NCBI GenBank assembly: GCA_031415695.1
Contig: JANOSH010000061.1
Location: 186,001 to 250,000, forward strand
DNA length: 64,000 nt
Reading direction: 5' to 3'
Source: JANOSH01 sp031415695
Lineage (GTDB): Bacteria > Actinomycetota > Acidimicrobiia > Acidimicrobiales > Ilumatobacteraceae
The translations under genes were made by a program, and so were the position numbers. The first letter of the stretch is position 1. Every line of letters starts with the position of its first letter. The notes beneath the pieces were generated by a model. The model was not told the DNA's origin and did not search any database. It was given only the letters and a program-made list of their open reading frames with translations. Of this stretch, positions 1-8,263 are shown in pieces.

Positions 1-620
1 GGATCCCACGCCCAGTATCCGCCCCAACCTTGTTCGGCATACGACCACCAGGCCCCGAGCGCCAAGGCGACGGTCAATGTGGCGGCCGACAGTGCCAGCC
101 AACGTCGACAGGCAAAAACCCCGAGGAACGCCGGCAAGGTGGCAAGCAACCCCACGTACAGGAGCGGCGGATGGATGACCATGGCCGGGTGTTCGAGAAT
201 AGGGAGTAAACCGCCACCGTCGACGGGCGCGAGCGACAGCCGTGCAAATGGGTCGGCGGCGAACAGGCTAATGGCGCTGAGCGATGTGACCAGGGCCGCC
301 CCAACCCGCACATGACAGCGCTCGTGAGCGGCAATGGCGGTGACGACACCAGCAATCGTCGTCCAGAACAACAACGACGGTGCCGTGCCCGCCCACAACC
401 CCGCCAGGCGATACGGCGCCGCTGCATCGCGTCGGCTGTGTTCGGCAACGACGCGCAATGTGAAGTCGCTCGTAACGAACGCCCATGCCAGCAAGGCCGC
501 GCTCGCCGCCAAAAACCTGGCCGCACCCAGCAGCCAGGCGCGCCGACCGATAATCGTGGCGCCGACCCCGGTCACCAGGGCTGCGACGACCGCCCCATGG
601 CCCACCAGCGACGCGTCCAC
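1..620 (-). CDS. ccmF: Cytochrome c biogenesis protein CcmF-like, N-terminal part (cut by window edge)
   Basis: Reading the minus strand from the GTG at 620 to base 1 gives an open frame of about 206 codons that leaves the window. It is a multi-spanning membrane protein with the CcmF/CcsA-type stretches HPPLLYVGL and, at the cut end, WWSYAEQGWGGYWAWDP, the start of the tryptophan-rich WWD motif that handles haem. CcmF is the haem lyase component of system I cytochrome c maturation and acts at the outer face of the membrane. The start is a GTG; the SD is weak. The C-terminal half lies outside. CcsA/ResC and NrfE relatives share these motifs, so the exact family member is less certain than the superfamily. 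Confidence 0.8.
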   Translation of the reverse strand, partial: MDASLVGHGAVVAALVTGVGATIIGRRAWLLGAARFLAASAALLAWAFVTSDFTLRVVAEHSRRDAAAPYRLAGLWAGTAPSLLFWTTIAGVVTAIAAHERCHVRVGAALVTSLSAISLFAADPFARLSLAPVDGGGLLPILEHPAMVIHPPLLYVGLLATLPAFLGVFACRRWLALSAATLTVALALGAWWSYAEQGWGGYWAWD

Positions 621-683
621 CTGATCATTCTTATGGACCGGGCGACAACGAGCAACGACACCCCCATCGACGTCAGACGTTTC

Positions 684-689
684 TATACT
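684..689 (+). promoter_or_regulatory. Leaderless -10 box for the RHH antitoxin-like gene
   Basis: TATACT ends six bases before the ATG at 696, the spacing expected if transcription starts on the start codon itself. Confidence 0.5.
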
Positions 690-695
690 TCGAGT

Positions 696-941
696 ATGAC
701 GGTGATGGTGAGCGTCCGAATGTCCGATGACGAGGCAGCAGCACTTCAGCGCGAGGTCGCGCGGTCCAATGCCACAGCCTCAGAGCTCCTTCGAGCCGGT
801 CTGCGCGCAGTACTTGCGCGGGCAGCCGCCGAGCGAGACGCGATCGCCTACGCCGCTTCGCCATTCTTGCCGACCGAGCTGATCGACCCCGACGTACAGC
901 TGTGGCTTGAGACCGAGGATTGGTCAGCCTGGGAGCAGTGA
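696..941 (+). CDS. Orphan RHH/CopG-type antitoxin-like protein
   Basis: An 81-residue protein, starting MTVMVSVRMSDDEAAAL. The first 45 residues fit a ribbon-helix-helix fold (short strand, then two helices), followed by an acidic, tryptophan-containing tail (LWLETEDWSAWEQ) of the kind that wraps a toxin partner. The start at 696 is chosen because a TATACT box sits six bases upstream and the protein aligns with small antitoxins; a longer reading frame upstream antisense to ccmF is not credible. In type II modules the toxin would begin at the GTGA overlap at 938, but that frame runs into the GMC oxidoreductase, so no toxin is present. Family assignment rests on overall pattern only. Confidence 0.55.
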   Translation: MTVMVSVRMSDDEAAALQREVARSNATASELLRAGLRAVLARAAAERDAIAYAASPFLPTELIDPDVQLWLETEDWSAWEQ

Positions 942-956
942 GGCGCCGACGCGCGT

Positions 957-962
957 TAGCGT
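957..962 (+). promoter_or_regulatory. Leaderless -10 box for the GMC oxidoreductase
   Basis: TAGCGT ends eight bases before the GTG at 971 and supports that start over the upstream GTG at 938. Confidence 0.4.
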
Positions 963-970
963 GCGACGCC

Positions 971-2611
971 GTGGCATCTGAATACGACTACATCATTGTC
1001 GGTGGCGGCTCGGCCGGTTCGGCGCTAGCGAACCGCCTGAGCGCCAACCCGAAACACAAGGTTTTGGTGCTCGAAGCCGGGCGTCCCGACTATCGCTGGG
1101 ACGTGTTCATTCACATGCCCGCCGCCCTGGCATTCCCTATTGGCAGCAAGTTCTATGACTGGAAGTACGAGTCCGAGCCCGAACCGTTTATGGGCGGTCG
1201 TCGCATTTACCACGCCCGCGGCAAGGTACTCGGCGGGTCCAGCAGCATCAATGGGATGATCTTCCAGCGGGGTAATCCGCTCGACTACGAGCGTTGGGCC
1301 GCCGACCCGGGCATGGAAACGTGGGATTACGCCCACTGCCTGCCGTACTTCAAGAAGATGGAAAACTGTCTGGCGGGCGGTGACAAGTACCGGGGAGATA
1401 GCGGTCCGCTCGTGGTGGAACGCGGGCCATCGAAGTCGCCGCTTCACGACGCTTTCTTCAGCGCTGTACAGGAGGCTGGCTTCGCGCTCACCGACGATGT
1501 CAATGGCTTCAAGCAGGAAGGTTTCGCCCGGTTCGATCGCAACATCCACAAGGGTCGCAGACTCAGCGCGGCTCGGGCATATCTGCATCCGGTGATGAAA
1601 CGACCAAACCTCACCGTCACGTGTCGGGCCATGGTCGAAAAGGTCATCTTCGACGGCAACCGGGCTACCGGGGTGCAGTTCTCAACTCGTCGGGGCGGCC
1701 GTCAGACGGCAACGGCAAACGAGATCGTGCTGTGCGGCGGGGCCATCAACACGCCGCAGTTGTTGCAACTATCGGGTATAGGTAACACCGACGACCTGAC
1801 CGCACTTGGCATTCCGCTCGTTCACCATCTGCCTGGTGTCGGCGAGAACCTGCAGGACCACCTCGAGGTGTACGTACAGCATTCCTGTACCCAACCGGTG
1901 TCGATGGCTCCGGCGTTGAAATGGCGGAACCGGCCGTGGATCGGGTTCAAGTGGTTGTTCCGCAAAGGTCCGGGGGCCACAAACCACTTCGAGGCCGGCG
2001 GTTTCGTGCCAAGCAACGACGACATCAAGTACCCGAACCTGATGTTCCACTTCTTACCGATTGCCGTGCGTTACGACGGCAGTTCTCCGGCGGGTACGGG
2101 CCACGGGTACCAAGTGCACATCGGGCCGATGTATTCCGACAGCCGCGGGTCAGTGAAAATCACGTCCACTGATCCCCTGGCGAAACCGGCGTTGCGCTTC
2201 AACTACCTGTCAACCGATCAGGACCGCCGCGAGTGGGTTGAAGCAATACGCATCACCCGGCGCATCTTGGGCGCGGCTGCGTTCAAGCCGTTCAGCGGCG
2301 GCGAGATTTCACCGGGGCCGAGCGTGGCTACCGACGAGGAGATTTTGGCCTGGGTGGGCAAGGACGCCGAGACAGCGCTGCATCCGTCGTGTACCTGCCG
2401 GATGGGCACCGACGAGATGTCGGTAGTGGACCCCACCACCATGAAGGTGCACGGGGTCGACGGGTTGCGGGTCTGCGACGCGTCGGCGATGCGTTACGTG
2501 ACCAACGGCAACATCTACGCCCCGGTAATGATGATGGCCGAAAAGGCCGCCGATCTCATCTTGGGCGTCACACCACTACCAGCGGAACAGGTCGAGTTCT
2601 ACCGCCGTTAA
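971..2611 (+). CDS. GMC-family oxidoreductase, choline dehydrogenase-like
   Basis: A 546-residue FAD enzyme. The N-terminus carries the dinucleotide motif GGGSAGSALANRLS, then the GMC signature GGSSSINGM (about residue 90), the second signature GGAINTPQLLQLSGIG (about 260), and C-terminal HPSCTCRMG with GLRVCDASAMRYVTNGN, containing the catalytic His/Asn pair region. The C-terminal part resembles BetA, which oxidises choline to betaine aldehyde, more than glucose or cholesterol oxidases. Start taken at GTG 971 because of the TAGCGT box; GTG 938 is the alternative. No betaine-aldehyde dehydrogenase lies beside it, though an enzyme set that could consume glycine betaine begins at 3.7 kb. Substrate is inference. 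Confidence 0.8.
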   Translation: MASEYDYIIVGGGSAGSALANRLSANPKHKVLVLEAGRPDYRWDVFIHMPAALAFPIGSKFYDWKYESEPEPFMGGRRIYHARGKVLGGSSSINGMIFQRGNPLDYERWAADPGMETWDYAHCLPYFKKMENCLAGGDKYRGDSGPLVVERGPSKSPLHDAFFSAVQEAGFALTDDVNGFKQEGFARFDRNIHKGRRLSAARAYLHPVMKRPNLTVTCRAMVEKVIFDGNRATGVQFSTRRGGRQTATANEIVLCGGAINTPQLLQLSGIGNTDDLTALGIPLVHHLPGVGENLQDHLEVYVQHSCTQPVSMAPALKWRNRPWIGFKWLFRKGPGATNHFEAGGFVPSNDDIKYPNLMFHFLPIAVRYDGSSPAGTGHGYQVHIGPMYSDSRGSVKITSTDPLAKPALRFNYLSTDQDRREWVEAIRITRRILGAAAFKPFSGGEISPGPSVATDEEILAWVGKDAETALHPSCTCRMGTDEMSVVDPTTMKVHGVDGLRVCDASAMRYVTNGNIYAPVMMMAEKAADLILGVTPLPAEQVEFYRR

Positions 2612-2624
2612 CCTCAGCCAATTC

Positions 2625-2672
2625 CTTATGTACGAAACAGTTCGCCATATTAGGTCTTATGTACGATATAGT
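2625..2672 (+). promoter_or_regulatory. Promoter with two direct operator-like repeats upstream of the fic pseudogene
   Basis: The 11-mer CTTATGTACGA occurs at 2625-2635 and again at 2656-2666, 31 bp apart (three helical turns). The second copy abuts a TATAGT box (2667-2672) that ends eight bases before the GTG at 2681. The layout suggests an autoregulated promoter of the toxin-antitoxin type. Confidence 0.45.
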
Positions 2673-2680
2673 GCGGATTG

Positions 2681-3623
2681 GTGAGCTTCGATCGTACCGA
2701 AGAGATTGAATTCTCGGGTCAGTTGCCAGCATCGACCATCAGCGGGTTGGAACGCAAGGGTGATCTACAGCGGCTCGCCCCTGGGATCTACACCCGCAAT
2801 CTTGCCGACGACCCCGCTCGCATCGTGCGCCGAGGCTGGCCACGCATCCTTGGCTATCTCCTGCCTGGCGCTGTCATAACAGATCGATCCGCCCCGACTG
2901 GTAGACCGGTTGACGGTGTCCTCTACGTGGTATCGCCTGGCCAGAACCGCGTGCCGATTCGCCTTCCCGGCCTCACCATTGTGAGGCGGCCCGGGCCTGG
3001 CCCAGTCGATGGTGACATCGAAATGCCAGGCGGCGCATTCCTTGCCTCACGCGCACGGGGACTGCTCGACAATACAGCGGCCTCGCGAAGCCGCGGCGCA
3101 GCGTCCAGAACGTTGACCAGAAACGAGTTGGGTGACTGGATAGACCGGCTGTGTCGCGTCGACGGCGAAGAACAGCTACTTCGCTACCGAATCGAGGCTG
3201 AAGCCCTTGCACCGATACTCGGTACGAAGGCCGCAGGCATTGAGATGCTGGTCAGCCTCATTTCCATGGCGGTGAGTACTGGGCCGGAACGAACTGTTGG
3301 TTCAGCGGCGTTGATGTCGCGACGACGGGGACTGCCGTACGACCACGCTTACCGAGGGTTGGCGCCGAATCGAAGCGCTGGACACACCTTTTCAGCGTGC
3401 CACCTACGTCACATTCCTGGTCGCTGAGGTTCATCCCTTTGCTGACGGCAATGGCCGCGTGTCGCGATCCTTCATGTCGAGCGAACTCGTGGCCTGGCGC
3501 TTCACCAGCAAAGTCGACTTCAGCGATTTCGATCGAGCGATGGCGGCTCTCACGACGGCGAACGCATTTGCAGATGCAACTGAAGCCGAGCGTGAAGGGA
3601 TGCGTCTTGTGATGCCGGGTTGA
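2681..3623 (+). pseudogene. Fic-family protein with AbiEi-like N-terminus, decayed
   Basis: From GTG 2681 the reading frame gives an AbiEi/winged-helix-like start (LERKGDLQRLAPGIYTR) and runs in frame to the RRRGLPYD segment near 3340. There it continues in a wrong frame to a stop at 3427. The rest of a Fic protein is in another frame from about 3345 to the TGA at 3621-3623: RIEALDTPFQRATYVTFLVAEV followed by the Fic AMPylation motif HPFADGNGR, then SELVA joined directly to RFTSKVDFSDFDRAMAAL and a final NAFADATEAEREGMRL. Compared with intact relatives two blocks are missing, one before IEALDTP and one after SELVA. The motif is intact but the protein cannot be made whole. The promoter upstream looks undamaged. 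Confidence 0.75.
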
Positions 3624-3656
3624 GCTGTGACCCTGGTCTCTCGCATAGCCTCCTGG

Positions 3657-3678
3657 TAGAGTGATCCACCATGTGGAT
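3657..3678 (+). promoter_or_regulatory. Promoter and palindromic operator of the corrinoid methyltransferase operon
   Basis: TAGAGT at 3657-3662 is a plausible -10 box. It is followed at once by the perfect palindrome ATCCAC-cat-GTGGAT (3664-3678), which would straddle the transcription start and sits about 45 bases before the first gene. A dimeric repressor site is the simplest reading; a small hairpin in the mRNA leader is the alternative. Confidence 0.4.
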
Positions 3679-3721
3679 GCTTTCCGCATAGCAGGAAGCT
3701 AGTGAAACGGAACGAGACCTC

Positions 3722-4426
3722 ATGAGCGACGATTTCGACGAAATTGACCTGAACGCGCTGTCTGACGATGAGCTCACGTCGCAGATGCACGACGACCTCT
3801 ACGACGGCCTCGCCCCCGAGATCGCCCAGGGCACCAACATCTTGCTGGGCCGCGGTTGGTCGCCCCAGCGAGTGCTCGACGAGGCGCTTGTCGAGGGTAT
3901 GCGAATCGTCGGCATCGACTTTCGCGACGGCATCTTGTTCGTTCCCGAAGTGCTGCTGTCGGCCAACTCCATGAAGGCCGGCATGGAAATCCTTCGGCCG
4001 CTGCTTGCCGAGACTGGCGCCGAGCCGGTGGGCAAGGTCGTGATTGGTACCGTGAAGGGTGACATTCACGACATCGGCAAAAACCTCGTTGCCATGATGC
4101 TCGAAGGCGCCGGCTTCGAAGTGGTCGACCTGGGCATCAACACCGATGTCGACAAGTTCCTGGCCGCGCTCGAGCTGCACAAGCCCGACATCATGGGCAT
4201 GTCGGCGCTACTCACCACCACCATGCCCTATATGAAAGTTGTCGTCGACACACTGAAAGAAAAGGGCCTGCGCGACGACTACATCGTGCTGGTAGGCGGT
4301 GCCCCACTCAACGAAGAGTTCGGTATCGCTGTCGGTGCCGACGCCTACTGCCGAGACGCTGCGGTCGCCGCAGAAACGGCAAAGACTCTGGTAGGCGCAC
4401 GCCGTGCCCTCCGTCGCAGCGCCTGA
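3722..4426 (+). CDS. Methyltransferase cognate corrinoid protein
   Basis: A 234-residue B12-binding protein of the MtbC/MtmC/MtgC type. Residues 15-95 form the helical cap domain; residues 100-215 form the Rossmann-like cobalamin domain with DIHDIGKNL, whose histidine is the lower cobalt ligand, and the VGGAPLN loop. In this family the protein receives a methyl group from the substrate-specific methyltransferase and hands it to a second methyltransferase. It is the first gene of the operon that ends with the MttB-like enzyme at 9846. Its 3' end overlaps the DUF1638 gene by 23 bp, so translation is probably coupled. Cytosolic. Confidence 0.93.
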   Translation: MSDDFDEIDLNALSDDELTSQMHDDLYDGLAPEIAQGTNILLGRGWSPQRVLDEALVEGMRIVGIDFRDGILFVPEVLLSANSMKAGMEILRPLLAETGAEPVGKVVIGTVKGDIHDIGKNLVAMMLEGAGFEVVDLGINTDVDKFLAALELHKPDIMGMSALLTTTMPYMKVVVDTLKEKGLRDDYIVLVGGAPLNEEFGIAVGADAYCRDAAVAAETAKTLVGARRALRRSA

Positions 4427-5018
4427 CGAGTTGCACATCATTGCGTGCGGCGCCCTCGCGGGCGAACTGCGTGCAGTACTGGGGCAGCTCGGCGCGTCCG
4501 ACACGGTTACGGTCGAGTACCTCGCGTCGTCGCTACACAACCACCCAGATCAGATTCCCGGCCGAGTCGACGACATGTTGACCCACCATGCAGGCAAGCG
4601 ACTTGTGGTTGCATACGCCGATTGCGGCACTGGGGGTCTGCTCGACGTGGTTCTCGAACGTCACGGAGTCGAGCGCTTGCCCGGCGCTCACTGCTACGAG
4701 TTCTTCGCGGGAAGCGACACGTTTCACGCGTTGCACGATGCCGAGCCCGGCACGTTCTATCTCACCGATTTTCTCGCCCGTCACTTCCACCAACTCGTGT
4801 GGGTTGGCCTGGGTTTGGATCGTCACCCGGAACTTCGAGACTCGTACTTCGGTAACTACACCCGGGTGGTGCTGTTGGCACAGTCCAACGACCCCGGCAT
4901 CGAAGCAACCGCCCGCGCCGCCGCCACCCAACTTGGGCTGGCGTTCGAGTTGCACCCGGTTGGCCGCACACCTTTTAGACGATCTCTCTCCCATCTCCTC
5001 ACGAAAGTTGCGGTGTAA
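4404..5018 (+). CDS. DUF1638 domain protein
   Basis: A 204-residue soluble protein starting at a GTG inside the end of the corrinoid gene. It shows the DUF1638 pattern: an early ACGALAGEL segment, YADCGTGGLLD around residue 75, and HCYEFFAG around residue 95. Each block contains a cysteine, so a bound metal or cluster is possible (inference). DUF1638 proteins are known to travel with corrinoid methyltransferase genes, but I know of no established activity. Position between the corrinoid protein and its methyl acceptor enzyme suggests a role in corrinoid loading, protection or repair. Confidence 0.8.
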   Translation: MPSVAAPDELHIIACGALAGELRAVLGQLGASDTVTVEYLASSLHNHPDQIPGRVDDMLTHHAGKRLVVAYADCGTGGLLDVVLERHGVERLPGAHCYEFFAGSDTFHALHDAEPGTFYLTDFLARHFHQLVWVGLGLDRHPELRDSYFGNYTRVVLLAQSNDPGIEATARAAATQLGLAFELHPVGRTPFRRSLSHLLTKVAV

Positions 5019-5020
5019 AC

Positions 5021-5350
5021 GTGCCTGCACACCTCGTTACCATCTTTTGGCGTGACATCCCGTCTCAGGTCAACGGCCAGATCGGCCGTACTCGCGTTGC
5101 CGCCCCTCTTGACGACCGTTTCCAGGTCGCTATCGACAAAGCAGCAATGGTCGCCGACATCACCGATTCCGACGCCTACATCGCCGAGTGGCGCCGGTCG
5201 GCCCGACCGTGCAGCGACGACCTAGCCGCCGAGGCGACCGCCGAAGCCGAACGAATCGACACCGAGTACACACCCGCACGAATCAAACACTTGGTCGCAA
5301 ACGGCGGCTTCGAACACACCATCACCGACGAGGAATCCACCCCATCATGA
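5021..5350 (+). CDS. Small PF13769-type ('virulence factor') protein of corrinoid operons
   Basis: A 109-residue acidic soluble protein starting with the GTG at 5021, two bases after the previous stop. It has an early FWRDIPSQVNG segment and a central AAMVADITDSDAYIAEWRR segment, which match the small family labelled 'virulence factor' and repeatedly found next to MttB-like genes in alphaproteobacteria and actinobacteria. The label is historical; no biochemical function is known to me. The gene overlaps the next by ATGA (5347-5350), so its product is needed with the same transcript. The C-terminus is glutamate-rich. Confidence 0.6.
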   Translation: MPAHLVTIFWRDIPSQVNGQIGRTRVAAPLDDRFQVAIDKAAMVADITDSDAYIAEWRRSARPCSDDLAAEATAEAERIDTEYTPARIKHLVANGGFEHTITDEESTPS

Positions 5351-6240
5351 CCGACACCATTCTCAGTTCTGCCACTCGTGAAGTGGTCATTGGGTTCGAT
5401 CGCCCGTTCGTCATGATCGGCGAGCGCATCAACCCCACCGGGCGCAAGTTGTTGGCGGCAGAAATGAAAGAAGGCAACTTCAGCCGGGTAGAAGCCGACG
5501 CTCTAGCTCAGGTGCTTGCCGGTGCCCACATGCTCGACGTTAACGCCGGTATCCCATTGGCCGACGAGCCCGCGCTACTTGCCCGAGCAATTCAGCTCGT
5601 GCAGTCCGTTACTGATGTTCCCTTGTCGATCGATTCATCCATCGTCGAAGCACTCGAAGCCGGGCTCGCCGTCTACAAGGGCAAGGCTCTGGTCAACTCG
5701 GTCACTGGCGAGGACGAGCAGATGGAACGAGTGCTGCCGCTTGTTGCCAAATATGGCGCGGCTGTTGTCGCCATTTCGAATGACGAGACCGGTATCTCCG
5801 AGGACCCAAACGTCCGCTTCGAGGTAGCCCGCAAGATCGTGAACCGGGCGTCGGACTACGGCATCCCGGCGTGCGACATCGTCGTTGATCCCCTCGTCAT
5901 GCCCATCGGTGCGCTTGGGCAGGCAGGCCAGCAAGTGTTCGCTTTGCTGCGTCGGTTGCAGACCGAACTGAAGGTCAACACCACGTGCGGTGCTTCGAAC
6001 GTCAGCTTCGGCTTACCGAACCGTCACGTGATCACCGGAACGTTTCTGGCGATGGCCATCTCGAACGGCATGACATCGGCGATCATGAGCCCGCTTCACC
6101 CCGAGGTCAAAGCCGCCATCCGCGCTGCCGATGTGCTAGCCGGCCACGATCTCCACTGCGCCACCTGGATCAGCGAGAACCGCGAACCGTCGGCCGAGGG
6201 CGATGCCCGCGACGCCCGCCGTCGCCGACGTCAGGCCTAA
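5347..6240 (+). CDS. Methyltetrahydrofolate:corrinoid methyltransferase (pterin-binding domain)
   Basis: A 297-residue TIM-barrel protein of the dihydropteroate-synthase-like superfamily. MIGERINPTGRK near residue 20, DVNAG around 60, and LSIDSS around 95 are the pterin-binding motifs shared with MetH, AcsE and MtgA. It would transfer the methyl group between the corrinoid protein and tetrahydrofolate. The true start is the ATG at 5347; the in-frame extension from 5188 lies inside the preceding gene. The C-terminus ends in an arginine-rich tail (DARRRRRQA). Direction in this operon is most likely methyl-Co(III) to THF, i.e. substrate demethylation. Confidence 0.9.
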   Translation: MTDTILSSATREVVIGFDRPFVMIGERINPTGRKLLAAEMKEGNFSRVEADALAQVLAGAHMLDVNAGIPLADEPALLARAIQLVQSVTDVPLSIDSSIVEALEAGLAVYKGKALVNSVTGEDEQMERVLPLVAKYGAAVVAISNDETGISEDPNVRFEVARKIVNRASDYGIPACDIVVDPLVMPIGALGQAGQQVFALLRRLQTELKVNTTCGASNVSFGLPNRHVITGTFLAMAISNGMTSAIMSPLHPEVKAAIRAADVLAGHDLHCATWISENREPSAEGDARDARRRRRQA

Positions 6241-6253
6241 CAACCGGTCGACT

Positions 6254-8263
6254 ATGCCTCGCATCGTCTTCACACCATCGGGACTCGACGGAACCGTCGA
6301 CTCGGGCACCACGGTGCTCGACGCGGCGCGGCGTCTCGGCGTCGACCTCGACTCGGTGTGTGGTGGCCGAGGCATTTGCGGCCGTTGCCAAATCGAGCCG
6401 GGCATCGGTTCGTTCGCGAAGTGGAGCATCTCGTCCACGTCCGATGCGCTGAGCGCTCGCGGTACGACTGAAGCCGAGTATCACGGGCGTCGCCCGCTCA
6501 CTGGTGCCAGCCGTCTTGGCTGTGCCGCCCATGTACTCGACGACGTGGTAATCGATGTACCGGCGGCGAGTCAGGTGCATCGTCAGGTCATTCGCAAGTC
6601 GGTCGATGTCACCGGTCTCGTTGTCGACCCGGTATTCACGCTCGCCTACATCGAGGTGGTTGTGGGCGAATTAGGCGAGCCGCTCAGTGCTGTCGACCTG
6701 TTCGAGACAGCGCTCGCCGAACAGCACGGCGTCAACAAACCAACTTGGCCACGGTCGATCCTTCCCCGGCTACAGCCCGCCTTAGCCAGGGGTGAAGGTT
6801 CGGTCACCGTTGCCCTCAGTGGGGGCCAGGCGGCCGCTATCTGGCCGGGATTTGTCGACACCGCGTATGGCATTGCGGTCGACATTGGGTCCACCACTGT
6901 TGCAGGTCATTTGTGCGATCTGACTACCGGCGACATCGTCGCGTCGGCGGGCCGGATGAACCCTCAGATCCGGTTCGGCGAAGATCTCATGAGCCGCGTG
7001 TCGTACGTAATGATGAACAAGGGCGGCGACATCGAGCTGACCACGGCCATCCGCACAGCGCTCGACGAACTCGCCGGCGAACTCGTAGCCGAAGCCGGCA
7101 TGAGCCGAACCGACGTGATCGACATGGTGTTGGTTGGCAACCCGATCATGCATCACATCGTGTTGGGCATTGACCCCACGCCACTTGGCATGTCGCCGTT
7201 CACACTGGCTACTAGCGAGGCCGTTCATTGCACTGCCGCCGAACTCGCGATCGATCTCCCGATGGCGAGCGTGTATCTCGCACCCTGCATTGCGGGGCAC
7301 GTCGGAGCCGACGCTGCCGCTGCCATGCTTGCCGAAGGTCCGCATCGAGGTGTTGCCAGCCAACTCCTTGTCGACATCGGCACCAACGCCGAGATTATCT
7401 TGGGCAACTCGTCTTTCCAGTTCGCGGCGTCTTCGCCCACCGGCCCGGCCTTCGAAGGGGCCCAAATTAGCTGCGGCCAGCGGGCAACTGCCGGTGCAAT
7501 AGAACGGGTGCGCATCGACCGAGACACGCTCGAACCACGGTTCAAGGTGATTGGTTCAGATCTGTGGTCGAACGATCCCTTGTTCGAAGACGACACCAAA
7601 GACCTCGATATCAGCGGCGTGTGCGGGTCGGGCATTATCGAAGTGATCGCCGAGATGTACCTGTCGGGAATCACCGAAACCGATGGCACGATTGCCGGTT
7701 CGAATGCCGCACGGTCGGCACGTGTCATCGCCGACGACCGCACCTTTTCGTACGTGCTCCACGAACACGGCGACACCCGTCTGCTCATCACGCAGAACGA
7801 CATTCGGGCTATCCAGTTGGCGAAGGCAGCGTTGCGCGCTGGCATCGATCTGCTTGTCGAGCATGCCAACATCACCGACCTCGGCGACATCCGCTTGGCC
7901 GGCGCATTTGGTGCTCACATCGACCCGTTGTACGCCATGGTGCTCGGCCTTGTACCTGACTGCCCACTCGATGGGGTCCGGTCCGTCGGCAACGCTGCGG
8001 GGGCAGGGGCCGTACGGTTGTTGCTGTCGGCGTCGCAACGAGCCGAGATCGAACAGGCCGTGCGCAAGGTCGTAAAGATCGAGACCGCAACCGAACCACG
8101 GTTCCAGGAACTGTTCGTCAACGCCATGGCGTTCCCGCACGCCACCGCACCAACGCCGTATCTCGCCGCCTTGGTCGCATTGCCAGAGCGCACCGAATCA
8201 ACCGGAGGGCGCAGCAACCGCCGCCGCAGAAGTAGCACCGCAACCTCGGAGGAAACCGCATGA
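6254..8263 (+). CDS. Reductive activator of corrinoid proteins (2Fe-2S plus ASKHA ATPase domain)
   Basis: A 669-residue protein. Residues 1-100 are a plant-type ferredoxin domain with CGGRGICGRC and a later cysteine in LGCAAHV. A linker is followed by an actin-like/ASKHA ATPase fold: AVDIGSTTVAG (about residue 215), LVDIGTNAEIIL (about 375) and CGSGIIEV (about 460). RACo/RamA-type proteins reduce inactive Co(II) corrinoid back to Co(I) at the expense of ATP. Start ATG 6254 follows the previous stop by 13 bases; ATG 6203 in the same frame would overlap that gene. The last codon overlaps the methyltransferase start as ATGA. Confidence 0.92.
   Translation: MPRIVFTPSGLDGTVDSGTTVLDAARRLGVDLDSVCGGRGICGRCQIEPGIGSFAKWSISSTSDALSARGTTEAEYHGRRPLTGASRLGCAAHVLDDVVIDVPAASQVHRQVIRKSVDVTGLVVDPVFTLAYIEVVVGELGEPLSAVDLFETALAEQHGVNKPTWPRSILPRLQPALARGEGSVTVALSGGQAAAIWPGFVDTAYGIAVDIGSTTVAGHLCDLTTGDIVASAGRMNPQIRFGEDLMSRVSYVMMNKGGDIELTTAIRTALDELAGELVAEAGMSRTDVIDMVLVGNPIMHHIVLGIDPTPLGMSPFTLATSEAVHCTAAELAIDLPMASVYLAPCIAGHVGADAAAAMLAEGPHRGVASQLLVDIGTNAEIILGNSSFQFAASSPTGPAFEGAQISCGQRATAGAIERVRIDRDTLEPRFKVIGSDLWSNDPLFEDDTKDLDISGVCGSGIIEVIAEMYLSGITETDGTIAGSNAARSARVIADDRTFSYVLHEHGDTRLLITQNDIRAIQLAKAALRAGIDLLVEHANITDLGDIRLAGAFGAHIDPLYAMVLGLVPDCPLDGVRSVGNAAGAGAVRLLLSASQRAEIEQAVRKVVKIETATEPRFQELFVNAMAFPHATAPTPYLAALVALPERTESTGGRSNRRRRSSTATSEETA

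Noticed and set aside
312..695. Long N-terminal extension of the antitoxin-like gene
   Set aside because: It is antisense to the ccmF-like gene and arginine-rich, and the -10 box points to ATG 696.
3624..3721. Cobalamin riboswitch upstream of the corrinoid protein gene (stretch AGGAAGCTAGTGAAAC looks partly like the conserved core)
   Set aside because: The leader is under 100 bases, lacks the B12 box and the other conserved helices, and a simple promoter plus palindrome explains it better.
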